Origin: Bordetella parapertussis
GTDB taxonomy: Bacteria; Pseudomonadota; Gammaproteobacteria; Burkholderiales; Burkholderiaceae_B
Length of the DNA stretch: 64,000 nucleotides
NCBI GenBank assembly: GCA_945897365.1
Contig: CAMDFD010000001.1
Coordinates: forward strand, 124,001 to 188,000
Reading direction: 5' to 3'
The notes beneath the pieces were generated by a model. It saw only the letters and a list, made by a program, of their open reading frames with translations, searched no databases and was not told where the DNA came from. The first letter of the stretch is position 1; every line of letters begins with the position of its first letter. The position numbers and the translations under genes are program-made. Of the stretch, positions 51,251 to 61,987 are shown one piece after another.

Positions 51251-52090
51251 TTACTGCCCAAGGGCGTTGATAAGAAGTGCATCTTTTTCCAGTTGAATCA
51301 CAACGGGTTTTTGATGCAGTTCGGGAGAAAGTTTGGTGTCGATCACGCGATAGATCCCGGCGATTGCGACAAGCTCGGCGTCAAAGCCGGTCGTAAAAAT
51401 GCGCGCTGCGACATCGCCGCGCGCACCTGCCATGGCTTTGCCGCGCAGTGGGCCGTAAATATGGATATTGCCATCCGCGATCACCTCGGCGCCGCGACTC
51501 ACGACACCCAAGACGATTAAATCGCTGTTCCGTGCGTAGACGCGTTGACCGGAGCGCAAAGGACCTTTGATCACCATGGTGGGAGCGGCCGTCGCAGCAA
51601 AGACCGCCGCAGAATCGACGCGCTGAGAGGCGGCGTTGTTCGCTGCGTCAGCGCTGGTGTTCGCAGTTGCAGCAGGTGCGTCGAGGCTGTTTTCTTGTGA
51701 GGCGGCAGGGGTCGGTAAGTTAGCTGTAACAGGCTCGGCGACAGAGGCTGCCGTTTGCGTATCCGACGCGTGACGTGCAGGCGCAGCAGACAGATCGACA
51801 GGCGTCAGGCCGAAGGCTTGAGCCTGGATCAAATTATCACCTTGGGCAACCACACCAATCACAGGCAGTTTGTGTTTTTTAAATGCCTCAATCAACGGTG
51901 CCCATTCGATTAAATCATCCACGCGCATCGCGTCGATGACAACAGGCTCGTTTTCAAAAAAAGCACCGGCATCCGCCATGCGTTTTTTAAGTGCCTGAAT
52001 GAGTGCTTTGGTGTCGGCGTGCTGAAGCACCACACGTATTGCGTAGAGTGTGGCGCTTTTAAATTCTAGGGGGGAAAGTTCAGTCGTCAT
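51251..52090 (-). CDS. minC: septum site-determining FtsZ inhibitor MinC
   Basis: 279-residue MinC. The N-terminal FtsZ-inhibiting domain (about residues 1-105, starting SPLEFKSATLYAIRVVLQHA) is joined by an unusually long Ala/Thr-rich linker (about 110-165, SAAPARHASDTQTAASVAEP and following) to the C-terminal beta-helix that binds MinD and FtsZ tails (GPLRSGQRVYARNSDLIVLG, then GNIHIYGPLRGKAMAGARGD). First gene of minCDE. A -10-like TATGAT (52099-52104, minus strand) ends only eight bases before the ATG, so a very short or absent leader is possible. Confidence 0.96.
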   Translation of the reverse strand: MTTELSPLEFKSATLYAIRVVLQHADTKALIQALKKRMADAGAFFENEPVVIDAMRVDDLIEWAPLIEAFKKHKLPVIGVVAQGDNLIQAQAFGLTPVDLSAAPARHASDTQTAASVAEPVTANLPTPAASQENSLDAPAATANTSADAANNAASQRVDSAAVFAATAAPTMVIKGPLRSGQRVYARNSDLIVLGVVSRGAEVIADGNIHIYGPLRGKAMAGARGDVAARIFTTGFDAELVAIAGIYRVIDTKLSPELHQKPVVIQLEKDALLINALGQ

Positions 52091-52189
52091 TGTCTAGGAT
52101 CATACCTTACCTAGGTCTGCGAGGAAAACCCCGAAAATTGATCGGACATGTCTTAAAAATCACTAAGACTGAGGGGATGACAATGGCGC

Positions 52190-52393
52190 TTACGGCTCGT
52201 TCAAGGAGGCTTTGGCCGCCTCTTGGGGCGTTAAACCCTCATAAAACTGATCGGTAAACCACTCGGCCTGTTCTTCGATATAGCCTTGAGCTTCGCGCAA
52301 ACTTGCCCCGGCCGCTACTAAATGTGCTTCAACCTCGGTGCACCATTGGATTAAGGCCAACGTGTCTGCATCAATCTCTTCTTTTTTTGCCAT
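52190..52393 (-). CDS. small acidic hypothetical protein
   Basis: 67-residue protein of unknown function, predicted all-helical and acidic (DADTLALIQWCTEVEAHLVA, then QAEWFTDQFYEGLTPQEAAK). No signal peptide or membrane segment. It is oriented with glnS and lies 42 bases after its stop, so it may be the last gene of that transcript. The AAGGCTGCC stretch upstream of ATG is a moderate ribosome site. Composition looks like a genuine small gene. Confidence 0.65.
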   Translation of the reverse strand: MAKKEEIDADTLALIQWCTEVEAHLVAAGASLREAQGYIEEQAEWFTDQFYEGLTPQEAAKASLNEP

Positions 52394-52435
52394 AACAGGC
52401 AGCCTTTGTTAGTAGCTGAAACATATATTCATTCA

Positions 52436-54208
<1,773 letters not shown>

Positions 54209-54345
54209 ACAAGGTTTTTTTGGGCAGCCAAGTCAAGCAATAAGGACATATTTTGCCATGAGGCGCACGACATAGCCTGCGGACCTCATAAATACCCACA
54301 ATTTGTTCCTCTACAATCCCACTATGTTGTTAATAAAAGCCCCCC

Positions 54346-56229
54346 ATGCTTAAGCCAAGCGCTTTCGCTGCTGATCCGTCCTTCCATCATTCCTCGCCGT
54401 CAAGCGTCAATGCATCAGACGCTTCCGAGGTGTTGGCGAGGGTTTTTGGCTACGAATCGTTTCGTGGTGATCAACACGCCATCGTTGAGCACGTCATCAG
54501 CGGGGGAGATGCCTTAGTGCTGATGCCGACCGGTGGCGGCAAATCCCTTTGCTACCAGGTGCCCGCACTCGTGCGGCCTGGCACTGGCATTGTGATTTCC
54601 CCTCTGATCGCGCTGATGCAAGATCAGGTGGATGCCCTCACAGAGCTCGGCGTGCGTGCGGCTTTTCTCAACTCCACGCAGGACTGGCAAGACACCAAGG
54701 ATGTTGAGCAAGCATTCCTAAACGGCGAGCTCGACTTACTTTACGTTGCGCCCGAACGCTTGTTGACCGAGCGGTGCACCCAGCTGTTAGAACGAGGAAA
54801 AATCGCGCTGTTCGCCATTGATGAGGCTCATTGTGTCTCTCAATGGGGGCATGATTTCCGTCCTGAATACCTTGGGCTTTCCGTGTTGCACGAACGCTGG
54901 CCCAATGTGCCGCGTATCGCGCTTACCGCGACCGCTACAGATGTCACGCGTCGCGAAATCGCCAGCCGCCTCTCGCTTGACGACGCACAACATTTTGTCG
55001 CAAGCTTTGATCGCCCCAATATTCGTTACAACATTGTTGAAAAGCAAGAAGTTCGCAAACAGCTTTTACAGTTACTCAGGCAAGAGCATAAAGGCGATGC
55101 TGGAATTATTTACTGCCTGTCCCGCAACAAAGTTGATGACACGGCCGAATTCCTCTGTGCTCAGGGCATTGAGGCCCTGCCTTATCACGCTGGCTTAGGT
55201 ACACAGGTGCGTGCACACAATCAGTCGAGATTTCTCCGCGAAGACGGCATCGTGATGGTAGCGACCATTGCCTTTGGTATGGGGATCGACAAACCCGACG
55301 TGCGTTTTGTTGCGCACATTGATATGCCCAAGTCGATTGAGGGCTATTACCAAGAAACAGGGCGTGCAGGTCGAGATGGTTTACCTGCCACGGCATGGTT
55401 GGCCTATGGTTTACAAGACGTCGTACAACAGCGCCGCATGATTGACGAGTCTGCGGGTGACGAAGCCTTTAGGCGCCGCTTGGGGGCACAACTCGACGCC
55501 ATGTTGGCGATGTGCGAGGCGATCTCCTGCCGACGTCAGCGCTTGCTGCAGTATTTTGGCCAACGTATCGCGCCTTGCGGCAATTGTGATAATTGCTTGC
55601 AACCGCCCGAGGCCTGGAATGGGACGATCGCCGCGCAAAAAATGTTGTCGGCGATTTATCGGCTGATGAAAGAGCGCGGCCAGCGTTATGGCGCGGGTCA
55701 TCTGATCGATATCTTGCGTGGAAAAGCCACACCGCGCGTGCTTGAAAATGAGCACGAAAAACTCACGGTATTCGGCATTGGACAGGATCTTTCCGAGCAG
55801 GCCTGGCGCAGTGTCTTGAGGCAATTGCTGGCAAATCGTTTGTTGGTGGTGGATCAGGAGGGCTATGGCACCCTTGCACTGACCGAAGAAAGTCGCGCGG
55901 TACTCAAGGGCGAACGCACACTGATGCTTCGTCGCGAAGCTGAGCGCGCCGCGCGCGCGGCCACGCCAAAATCTAAAACTTTACAACCTGACTTGCCAAC
56001 GGGGGCGCAGGAGATTTTCCAAGCTTTGCGTCAATGGCGCGCAGAGATCGCACGCAGTCATGGCGTGCCCGCCTATGTCATCTTTCATGACGCCACGCTG
56101 CGTGAGATTGCGATGGCCCGCCCCGATAGCCTAGAGTCTCTGGGGCATGTCAACGGGGTGGGGGTTCGTAAGCTCGAGTCTTATGGCGACTCAATTTTGG
56201 CGTGTATCGAAGCGCATACCGAGGGCTGA
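54346..56229 (+). CDS. recQ: ATP-dependent DNA helicase RecQ
   Basis: 627-residue 3'-5' superfamily 2 helicase acting in recombination and fork repair. Walker A LMPTGGGKSLCYQVPAL near residue 61, DEAH box FAIDEAHCVSQWGHDFRPEY, motif VI YYQETGRAGRDGLP, then the zinc-binding cysteines (CRRQRLLQYFG...CGNCDNC), the winged helix, and the C-terminal HRDC domain (about residues 540-620, RQWRAEIARSHGVPAYVIF). ATG at 54346 has no clear ribosome site. The first about 28 residues are Ser/Ala-rich and not conserved, so a later start is possible. Confidence 0.96.
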   Translation: MLKPSAFAADPSFHHSSPSSVNASDASEVLARVFGYESFRGDQHAIVEHVISGGDALVLMPTGGGKSLCYQVPALVRPGTGIVISPLIALMQDQVDALTELGVRAAFLNSTQDWQDTKDVEQAFLNGELDLLYVAPERLLTERCTQLLERGKIALFAIDEAHCVSQWGHDFRPEYLGLSVLHERWPNVPRIALTATATDVTRREIASRLSLDDAQHFVASFDRPNIRYNIVEKQEVRKQLLQLLRQEHKGDAGIIYCLSRNKVDDTAEFLCAQGIEALPYHAGLGTQVRAHNQSRFLREDGIVMVATIAFGMGIDKPDVRFVAHIDMPKSIEGYYQETGRAGRDGLPATAWLAYGLQDVVQQRRMIDESAGDEAFRRRLGAQLDAMLAMCEAISCRRQRLLQYFGQRIAPCGNCDNCLQPPEAWNGTIAAQKMLSAIYRLMKERGQRYGAGHLIDILRGKATPRVLENEHEKLTVFGIGQDLSEQAWRSVLRQLLANRLLVVDQEGYGTLALTEESRAVLKGERTLMLRREAERAARAATPKSKTLQPDLPTGAQEIFQALRQWRAEIARSHGVPAYVIFHDATLREIAMARPDSLESLGHVNGVGVRKLESYGDSILACIEAHTEG

Positions 56230-56244
56230 GGCGAGCGCCGTCCG

Positions 56245-57315
56245 CTACTCGTCAAACAAAGGTCCATCGGCAGAGGGTGCCTTGGGTGGCGTCAAGCCAA
56301 GATGTCGCCACGTTGTTTGCGTCGCCATCCGACCTCGCGGCGTCCGCTGCAAGTAGCCGTGTTGGATTAAATAGGGCTCGATCACGTCCTCGATCGTGTC
56401 GCGCTCCTCGCCAATCGCAGCCGCTAGGCTGTCGACACCGACCGGCCCACCATCGAATTTGTGCACGATCGCCTCAAGCAACTTGCGGTCCATCAAATCA
56501 AGACCCTGTGGATCAACCTCAAGCATGGCTAACGCGGCATTGGCGACGGTCGCATCGATGGTGCCCTTGGCTTTGACTTGTGCATAGTCGCGCACACGGC
56601 GCAATAATCTGTTGGCAATGCGAGGTGTGCCGCGCGAACGACGTGCGACTTCAGACGCACCTTCAGGTGTAATGGGCACCTGCAAGAGACCTGCACTGCG
56701 CGTGGCAATCCGCGTGAGCTCCTCAGGCGTGTAAAACTCCAGACGAGACACAATGCCAAACCTGTCACGCAACGGGTTGGTGAGCATGCCGGCGCGTGTC
56801 GTGGCACCCACTAGGGTAAAGGGCTGCAGATCAAGCTTGACGCTGCGCGCAGCAGGGCCCTCACCAATCAGGATGTCAATTTGGAAGTCTTCGAGTGCGG
56901 GGTATAAGATTTCTTCGACAACGGGCGATAGCCGATGAATCTCGTCGATAAACAACACGTCGTTGCGCTCAAGGTTGGTCAATAAAGCCGCCAAGTCACC
57001 CGGACGCTCAAGCACCGGCCCCGAGGTTTGGCGCATATTGACGCCCATTTCATGAGCGATGATGTGCGCAAGCGTCGTTTTTCCAAGTCCGGGTGGGCCA
57101 AAGAGCAAGACATGATCCAGGGACTCTTGGCGATTGCGCGCAGCGGCGATAAAAATCTGCAGTTGCTCGCGCACGCGCTGTTGGCCGACGTATTCCTCGA
57201 GGGCTCGGGGGCGCAACGCACGTTCAACGGTTTCCTCATTGGGTGTCGTGGCCTGAGGCGTCACGAGACGCGAGGCTTCGGCACGGGAACTAAGGGAGTC
57301 CGACTGTATCGCCAT
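56245..57315 (-). CDS. ruvB: Holliday junction branch migration ATPase
   Basis: 356-residue AAA+ motor that, with RuvA, migrates Holliday junctions. Core start RALRPRALEEYVGQQRVREQ, Walker A FGPPGLGKTTLAHIIAHEMG, Walker B LFIDEIHRLSP, sensor region GATTRAGMLTNPLRDRFG, and C-terminal winged helix QHGYLQRTPRGRMATQT. ATG at 57315 gives normal length; the open frame to 57471 is not RuvB-like. Unlike the usual contiguous ruvCAB order, it is separated from ruvA by four plus-strand genes (57416-61354). Confidence 0.96.
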   Translation of the reverse strand: MAIQSDSLSSRAEASRLVTPQATTPNEETVERALRPRALEEYVGQQRVREQLQIFIAAARNRQESLDHVLLFGPPGLGKTTLAHIIAHEMGVNMRQTSGPVLERPGDLAALLTNLERNDVLFIDEIHRLSPVVEEILYPALEDFQIDILIGEGPAARSVKLDLQPFTLVGATTRAGMLTNPLRDRFGIVSRLEFYTPEELTRIATRSAGLLQVPITPEGASEVARRSRGTPRIANRLLRRVRDYAQVKAKGTIDATVANAALAMLEVDPQGLDLMDRKLLEAIVHKFDGGPVGVDSLAAAIGEERDTIEDVIEPYLIQHGYLQRTPRGRMATQTTWRHLGLTPPKAPSADGPLFDE

Positions 57316-57415
57316 GAATGTAAAAATTGGTCCTAAAGAGGGGGGAAACCGCACAATGTTGCTCAGACAATCGTACACTATCCTGCATCTAAGATCTGTA
57401 AATGAGAGGAATGCA

Positions 57416-58387
57416 ATGTCGACTGTGTTACCAACATATGATGATGTGGTGCGCGCGTCTGAGACGCTCAAAGGTGTTGCTCACCGTACACCCGTGATGA
57501 CCTCGGCGACTGCGGACCGGGTGACGGGCGCGCAGGTATTTTTTAAATGTGACAATTTTCAGCGAACTGGGGCCTTCAAGTTTCGAGGCGCCTACAACTC
57601 GATTGCCAATCTTTCGCCAGAGCAGCGTCAGGCCGGTGTGTTGACCTTTTCTTCGGGCAATCATGCACAAGCCATCGCGCTCGCGGGCAAGTTGCTCGGC
57701 GTGGCGACGACCATCATCATGCCGCACGACGCTCCCGCGACTAAAAAAGCGGCCACCCAAGGCTATGGCGCCACGGTGGTGAGTTATGACCGTTATAAAG
57801 AAAATCGCGATGACATCGCCCGTGAGATGCAAAAAAAGACGGGGATGGCACTGATCCCTCCTTATGATCATTTCCATGTGATCTCGGGACAAGGCACCGC
57901 CGCGAAAGAGTTATTCGAAGATGTCGGCGAGCTTGATTACTTGCTGGTGTGTTTGGGGGGTGGTGGCCTGCTGTCCGGTAGCTTGTTATCGGCGTCCGCA
58001 CTGAGTCCTCAGTGCAAGGTTTTTGGCGTAGAACCCGAGGCGGGCAATGACGGGCAGCAGTCCTTACGCAAAGGTGAGGTGGTGCATATTGATCCACCAC
58101 GATCAATCGCCGATGGAGCTCTCACGCTTTATCTAGGCCAGTTGACGTTTGGGGTTATCAAACAGCGCGTCACCGATATCTTGACTGTGACGGATCCCCA
58201 ATTACTTTCGACGATGCGTTTCTTTGCGGAGCGGATGAAAATTGTGGTCGAGCCCACAGGATGCTTGGGTGCCGCGGCGCTTCTAGAGGGCGTCTTGCCG
58301 GTTGAAAAGGGTGCGCGCGTCGGCGTGATCATTAGCGGTGGTAATGTAGACTTGCAGGCTTATGCGGGCTTTTTGACGCAAGTCTAA
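57416..58387 (+). CDS. threonine/serine dehydratase-like PLP enzyme
   Basis: 323-residue fold-type II PLP enzyme of the catabolic threonine/serine dehydratase, serine racemase and threo-3-hydroxyaspartate ammonia-lyase group. PLP lysine in FQRTGAFKFRGAYNS near residue 52; Gly-rich phosphate loop CLGGGGLLSG near residue 180; serine/cysteine PLP-pyridine contact in GVIISGGNVDL. No C-terminal regulatory ACT domain, in contrast to biosynthetic IlvA. ATG at 57416 after GAGAGGA is chosen; the frame extends back to 57314 across the ruvB promoter. Exact substrate undetermined. It heads the plus-strand block between ruvB and ruvA. Confidence 0.9.
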   Translation: MSTVLPTYDDVVRASETLKGVAHRTPVMTSATADRVTGAQVFFKCDNFQRTGAFKFRGAYNSIANLSPEQRQAGVLTFSSGNHAQAIALAGKLLGVATTIIMPHDAPATKKAATQGYGATVVSYDRYKENRDDIAREMQKKTGMALIPPYDHFHVISGQGTAAKELFEDVGELDYLLVCLGGGGLLSGSLLSASALSPQCKVFGVEPEAGNDGQQSLRKGEVVHIDPPRSIADGALTLYLGQLTFGVIKQRVTDILTVTDPQLLSTMRFFAERMKIVVEPTGCLGAAALLEGVLPVEKGARVGVIISGGNVDLQAYAGFLTQV

Positions 58388-58408
58388 GTTTTTTCTTGGA
58401 GTAAAACG

Positions 58409-59329
58409 ATGCGTGTTCTGGTGATGGGTGGTGCGGGTTTTCTGGGTCGACAAATCGTCGGTCGTCTGGTCGCCCAAGGTCACGTAGTGCATGTACCAAC
58501 GCGTCAGTATCAGCATGGTCGCGCGCTCTTGGTACATCCGACTGTGACGGTCATGCAGGCGGATATTCATGACGATGCGACCATGGATCGTCTGGTGACC
58601 GGTTGCGATGTCGTGATCAATCTCGTCGGCATTTTGCACAGCCGCTCAGGACAGCCGTATGGCCCTGATTTTGATCGCGCCCACGTTCAATTACCTAAAC
58701 GCATCGCACAGGCTTGCCTGACGCATGGCACCAAGCGGTTCATTCATGTGAGCGCGCTGGGCGCCGATGCTCAGGCACCCAGTGGCTATTTACGCTCCAA
58801 AGCCGCTGGCGAGCAGGCCATTCGCTCAGCCTATGCCAATGTCAAAAACGATGGTTTCACGATTTTCAGGCCTTCGGTTGTCTTTGGCCCCGAAGACCAG
58901 TTTATGAATATGTTTGCGCGCTTGGCGCGATTCTTTCCCGTCTTGCCGATCGCGGGCGCAAAAGCCAAGATGCAACCTGTCTTTGTGATGGATGTTGCCG
59001 ATGCGATCCTCAACGCGATGTCCCAAGCCTGGGCGTGTGGTCAGACCTTCGATCTTGCTGGGCCTCGAGTCTATACCTTGGGCGAGTTGGTTGAGCTTGC
59101 CGCGCTCTGGAGTGGTCATCCTCGCACCGTGATCGCTTTGCCTCTGTCGATCGGACGCATGCAGGCTTTCTTTTTTGAATGTTTGCCCGGTGAGCCCTTG
59201 ATGTCGCGCGACAACCTGGCTTCATTGACCGTCGACAATACCTCCATCGCACCGATCAACCCCTTGCTCGGGATCGTACCCACTGCATTAGAGTCGATCG
59301 CCCCCATTTATTTGAAATCTACCGCCTGA
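58409..59329 (+). CDS. NAD(P)-binding protein of the complex I NDUFA9-like family
   Basis: 306-residue atypical SDR. N-terminal VMGGAGFLGRQIVGRLVAQG nucleotide motif; RFIHVSALGADAQAPSGYLRSK in place of the classical YxxxK site, giving Tyr-Leu-Arg-Ser-Lys; FRPSVVFGPEDQFMN near residue 150. Bacterial relatives of the mitochondrial NDUFA9 subunit are common in Burkholderiales and are annotated as complex I assembly-like or ubiquinone-related proteins; the function is not firmly known. TTGGAGT precedes the ATG; 21 bases after the dehydratase gene. Confidence 0.85.
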   Translation: MRVLVMGGAGFLGRQIVGRLVAQGHVVHVPTRQYQHGRALLVHPTVTVMQADIHDDATMDRLVTGCDVVINLVGILHSRSGQPYGPDFDRAHVQLPKRIAQACLTHGTKRFIHVSALGADAQAPSGYLRSKAAGEQAIRSAYANVKNDGFTIFRPSVVFGPEDQFMNMFARLARFFPVLPIAGAKAKMQPVFVMDVADAILNAMSQAWACGQTFDLAGPRVYTLGELVELAALWSGHPRTVIALPLSIGRMQAFFFECLPGEPLMSRDNLASLTVDNTSIAPINPLLGIVPTALESIAPIYLKSTA

Positions 59330-59340
59330 GTTCCTCCATC

Positions 59341-60357
59341 ATGAAAACGATAAAAAAAGGTCAAGCTTTAAACATTAAAGATTCCCGTATTTTGATTGCA
59401 GGCGCGGCGAGTCTTGTGGGCTCGCATACCGCCGACCTTTTACTCAAGGAAGGCGCGCGGGAGGTCTTGCTGTTGGATAATTTCTCCTTCGGTTCGATGG
59501 AGGCGATCCAGCATTTGCAGGACAATCCGCGCATCAAGATCGTACGTGCGGATTTAATGCGCTTGCCAGACTTGCTGATGGCGACTGAGGGCGTGGATGG
59601 CGTGGTTCATTTGGCTGCCTATATGACCTTGGGTTTTTCACAAACACCTTGGCAAGCGGTCGATGTCAACATCCGAGGCGCGCAAAACATGCTCGAAGCG
59701 TGTCGTGTCAACAAGGTCAAGAAAATCATCTTCGCCTCTTCGAATGCTGTGTATGGTTATGGAACGGGCATCAAGGGCGCCTTGTCCGAGGAGATCCCTT
59801 TTCATTCCGTGGGTGCCCCACCAGCGGCGATCCTTTATGGCGCCTCGAAAATCATGGGCGAGCAATTATGTCGTCATTATCACCAGACCTTCGGCCAGGA
59901 CTATGTTGTCCTGCGTTACTCCACGGTTTACGGAGAGCGTCAACATTATCGTGCCGCAAACTCCTTGTACATCATGGAAACCTACGATCTCGTGCGCAAA
60001 GGTCAGGCACCCGTATTGCCAGGTGATGGCACGGATACCAAACATTTTGTACACGTTTCGGACGTTGCGCGCGCTAATCTTGCCGCACTTCAAAGCACGG
60101 CGACCGATGTGGCGGTCAACGTCTCAGGTCCAGCACCCATTACGACGGGGGAGTTGGTGACGTTGGTGCTTGAGTATTGCAAGAGTGATCTCAAACCAGA
60201 AGTACGTCCTGATCCCCCAGGCAAGGTTCGTCTGACTTCGGGCGGTGCCTTCCATATCCCGCATGACAAAGCTGGGGAAGCGATTGGCTGGAAGCCTCAA
60301 ATAGAAATGCGCGAAGGTATCACGCGTTTGTTAGCCTGGCGTGAAGCACAAACATAA
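59341..60357 (+). CDS. NAD-dependent epimerase/dehydratase
   Basis: 338-residue extended SDR of the sugar-nucleotide epimerase type. Cofactor motif GAASLVGSHTADLLLKEG, Asp-rich beta-2 LLLDNFSFGSMEA, catalytic site IIFASSNAVYGYG followed by LYGASKIMGEQLCRHY with the YxxxK (Tyr-Gly-Ala-Ser-Lys) intact, and RYSTVYGERQHY. The nucleotide-sugar specificity cannot be read from sequence. Between an NDUFA9-like protein and a Bug receptor, a non-sugar substrate such as a small hydroxyacid is also conceivable. 11 bases after the previous stop. Confidence 0.88.
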   Translation: MKTIKKGQALNIKDSRILIAGAASLVGSHTADLLLKEGAREVLLLDNFSFGSMEAIQHLQDNPRIKIVRADLMRLPDLLMATEGVDGVVHLAAYMTLGFSQTPWQAVDVNIRGAQNMLEACRVNKVKKIIFASSNAVYGYGTGIKGALSEEIPFHSVGAPPAAILYGASKIMGEQLCRHYHQTFGQDYVVLRYSTVYGERQHYRAANSLYIMETYDLVRKGQAPVLPGDGTDTKHFVHVSDVARANLAALQSTATDVAVNVSGPAPITTGELVTLVLEYCKSDLKPEVRPDPPGKVRLTSGGAFHIPHDKAGEAIGWKPQIEMREGITRLLAWREAQT

Positions 60358-60376
60358 ACGTTGAAAGGAGACATCC

Positions 60377-61354
60377 ATGAACACGAATATAAATCGACTA
60401 TTGCTCAGTGCTGCTCTGTTAGTGGGGGCCGGTTTCGCAGGTGTCGCCGTTGCACAGAGTTTTCCTGAAAAAACGGTGACGCTGGTCGTGCCTTATCCTC
60501 CCGGTGGCGCCACGGATGTGATCGGACGAATGGTCGCTGAAAAACTCCCTGCACAGTGGAAACAACAAGTCGTGGTGACCAACCGTGCCGGAGCCGGCAC
60601 AACGGTCGCAGCAGAGTCTGTGGCGCGCGCTCCAGGCGATGGCTATACCCTCTATATCACCACGGCGGCCCACACAATCAGTGCGAGTCTCTATGGCAAG
60701 CTGAAATACGACCCTATCAAAGATTTCGCACCGATCACGTTGATTTCAACCATTCCATTGGTGTTGGTCGCCAATCCAAGCTTGCCAGTCAATTCACTGA
60801 CTGAGTTGATCACGTACGCCAAAGCGCAAAAAAACGGATTGACCATGGCTTCTACTGGCAATGGCACGCCACAGCACCTCGCCGGCGAATTATTCAAATC
60901 TAAAACTGGTACGCCTTTAACGCATGTGCCTTACAAGGGCGATACACCGATGCTGACTGATTTGATCGGTGGCCAGGTTCAGGTCGCTTTCGTCACGTTA
61001 TCGGCAGCGCTGCCCTATATCAATTCGGGCAAGCTCAAACCGATTGCTCTAGCGCATGCGCAACGTGTGGCGGCGATCCCTAATGTCCCCACGATGAATG
61101 AGGCGGGCATCCCTGATTTCACAGCCGCCACATGGTTTGGTATTTATGGCCCCGGCACGATGAACGATGCCTTGCGTCAAAAAATCTCTGCGGATATTCA
61201 GAAAATCGTGGCAGAACCCGCGATGACGCAGCGGCTCAAAGACATGGGTGGCGAGGTGAACAATAGTTCGCCCGAAGCCTTTCAAAAGGTGATCGCCTCA
61301 GAGGTTAAAAACTGGTCTGAGGCCGTACGAATTTCAGGCGCGCGTATTGATTAA
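60377..61354 (+). CDS. Bug/TctC-family periplasmic solute-binding protein
   Basis: 325-residue orphan TctC-type receptor. Signal peptide to about residue 27 (FAGVAVAQS). The mature start is FPEKTVTLVVPYPPGGATD with the ligand-loop Asp, then TNRAGAGTTVAAESVAR and the conserved NGTPQHLAGELFKSKTG region. GAAAGGAGA lies ahead of the ATG, and it starts 19 bases after the epimerase stop, so it belongs to the same operon. Convergent with ruvA at its 3' end; no strong terminator seen in the 31-base gap. Ligand unknown. Confidence 0.92.
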   Translation: MNTNINRLLLSAALLVGAGFAGVAVAQSFPEKTVTLVVPYPPGGATDVIGRMVAEKLPAQWKQQVVVTNRAGAGTTVAAESVARAPGDGYTLYITTAAHTISASLYGKLKYDPIKDFAPITLISTIPLVLVANPSLPVNSLTELITYAKAQKNGLTMASTGNGTPQHLAGELFKSKTGTPLTHVPYKGDTPMLTDLIGGQVQVAFVTLSAALPYINSGKLKPIALAHAQRVAAIPNVPTMNEAGIPDFTAATWFGIYGPGTMNDALRQKISADIQKIVAEPAMTQRLKDMGGEVNNSSPEAFQKVIASEVKNWSEAVRISGARID

Positions 61355-61385
61355 GCAATCAGGCTCAAGCTTTCGTGGATATGGG

Positions 61386-61970
61386 TTATTTTGACAGTCC
61401 TTTGAGTGCTTGGCGAATCGCATCCGAGATATTGAGGCCTTCGGGCAGGCCTTTCACTGCAGCTAAGGACTCGCGTTCGGAGTAACCGAGCGCGGTCAAC
61501 GCGTGCATGACATCGGTTTGGGTGTTAGAGCCCGCAGCGGCATGAGTGCTGAGGCTGTGCCCAAGATCAGCACCGAGTTTTCCTTTCATCTCGAGCAGCA
61601 ACCTCTCAGCTGTTTTTTTGCCAATACCCGGCACGCGCATGAGGCGGGCAGGGTCTTGAAGAGTGATGGCCTGTGAGAGCTCTTCGACAGACATGCCTGA
61701 TAAAACGGCTAATGCGGTGCGTGCGCCTATGCCGCTGACTTTGACCAGTTCGCGAAAGGTCGCGCGCTCTTGTGCAGAGGAAAAGCCAAACAAAATATGC
61801 GCATCTTCTCTGACGGTCAGGTGTGTCAGCAACGTCACCTGCGCGCCGATTTCTGGAAGCGCATAGAACGTGGTCATCGAAACATCGATTTCGTAGCCGA
61901 CACCTTGTACATCGAGACCGATGCGTGGAGGTGTTTTGTCATATAACGTACCCGTGAGTCGACCAATCAT
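61386..61970 (-). CDS. ruvA: Holliday junction DNA-binding protein RuvA
   Basis: 194-residue RuvA. N-terminal OB-fold (IGRLTGTLYDKTPPRIGLDV), two helix-hairpin-helix elements VSGIGARTALAVLSG and VPGIGKKTAERLLLEMKGKL in domain II, a flexible linker, and the C-terminal RuvB-contacting domain (DVMHALTALGYSERESLAAV). It loads RuvB on four-way junctions. It lies 17 bases after ruvC; ruvB itself is 4 kb further on. Confidence 0.96.
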   Translation of the reverse strand: MIGRLTGTLYDKTPPRIGLDVQGVGYEIDVSMTTFYALPEIGAQVTLLTHLTVREDAHILFGFSSAQERATFRELVKVSGIGARTALAVLSGMSVEELSQAITLQDPARLMRVPGIGKKTAERLLLEMKGKLGADLGHSLSTHAAAGSNTQTDVMHALTALGYSERESLAAVKGLPEGLNISDAIRQALKGLSK

Positions 61971-61987
61971 TCTGAGTCCTTTGGAGG

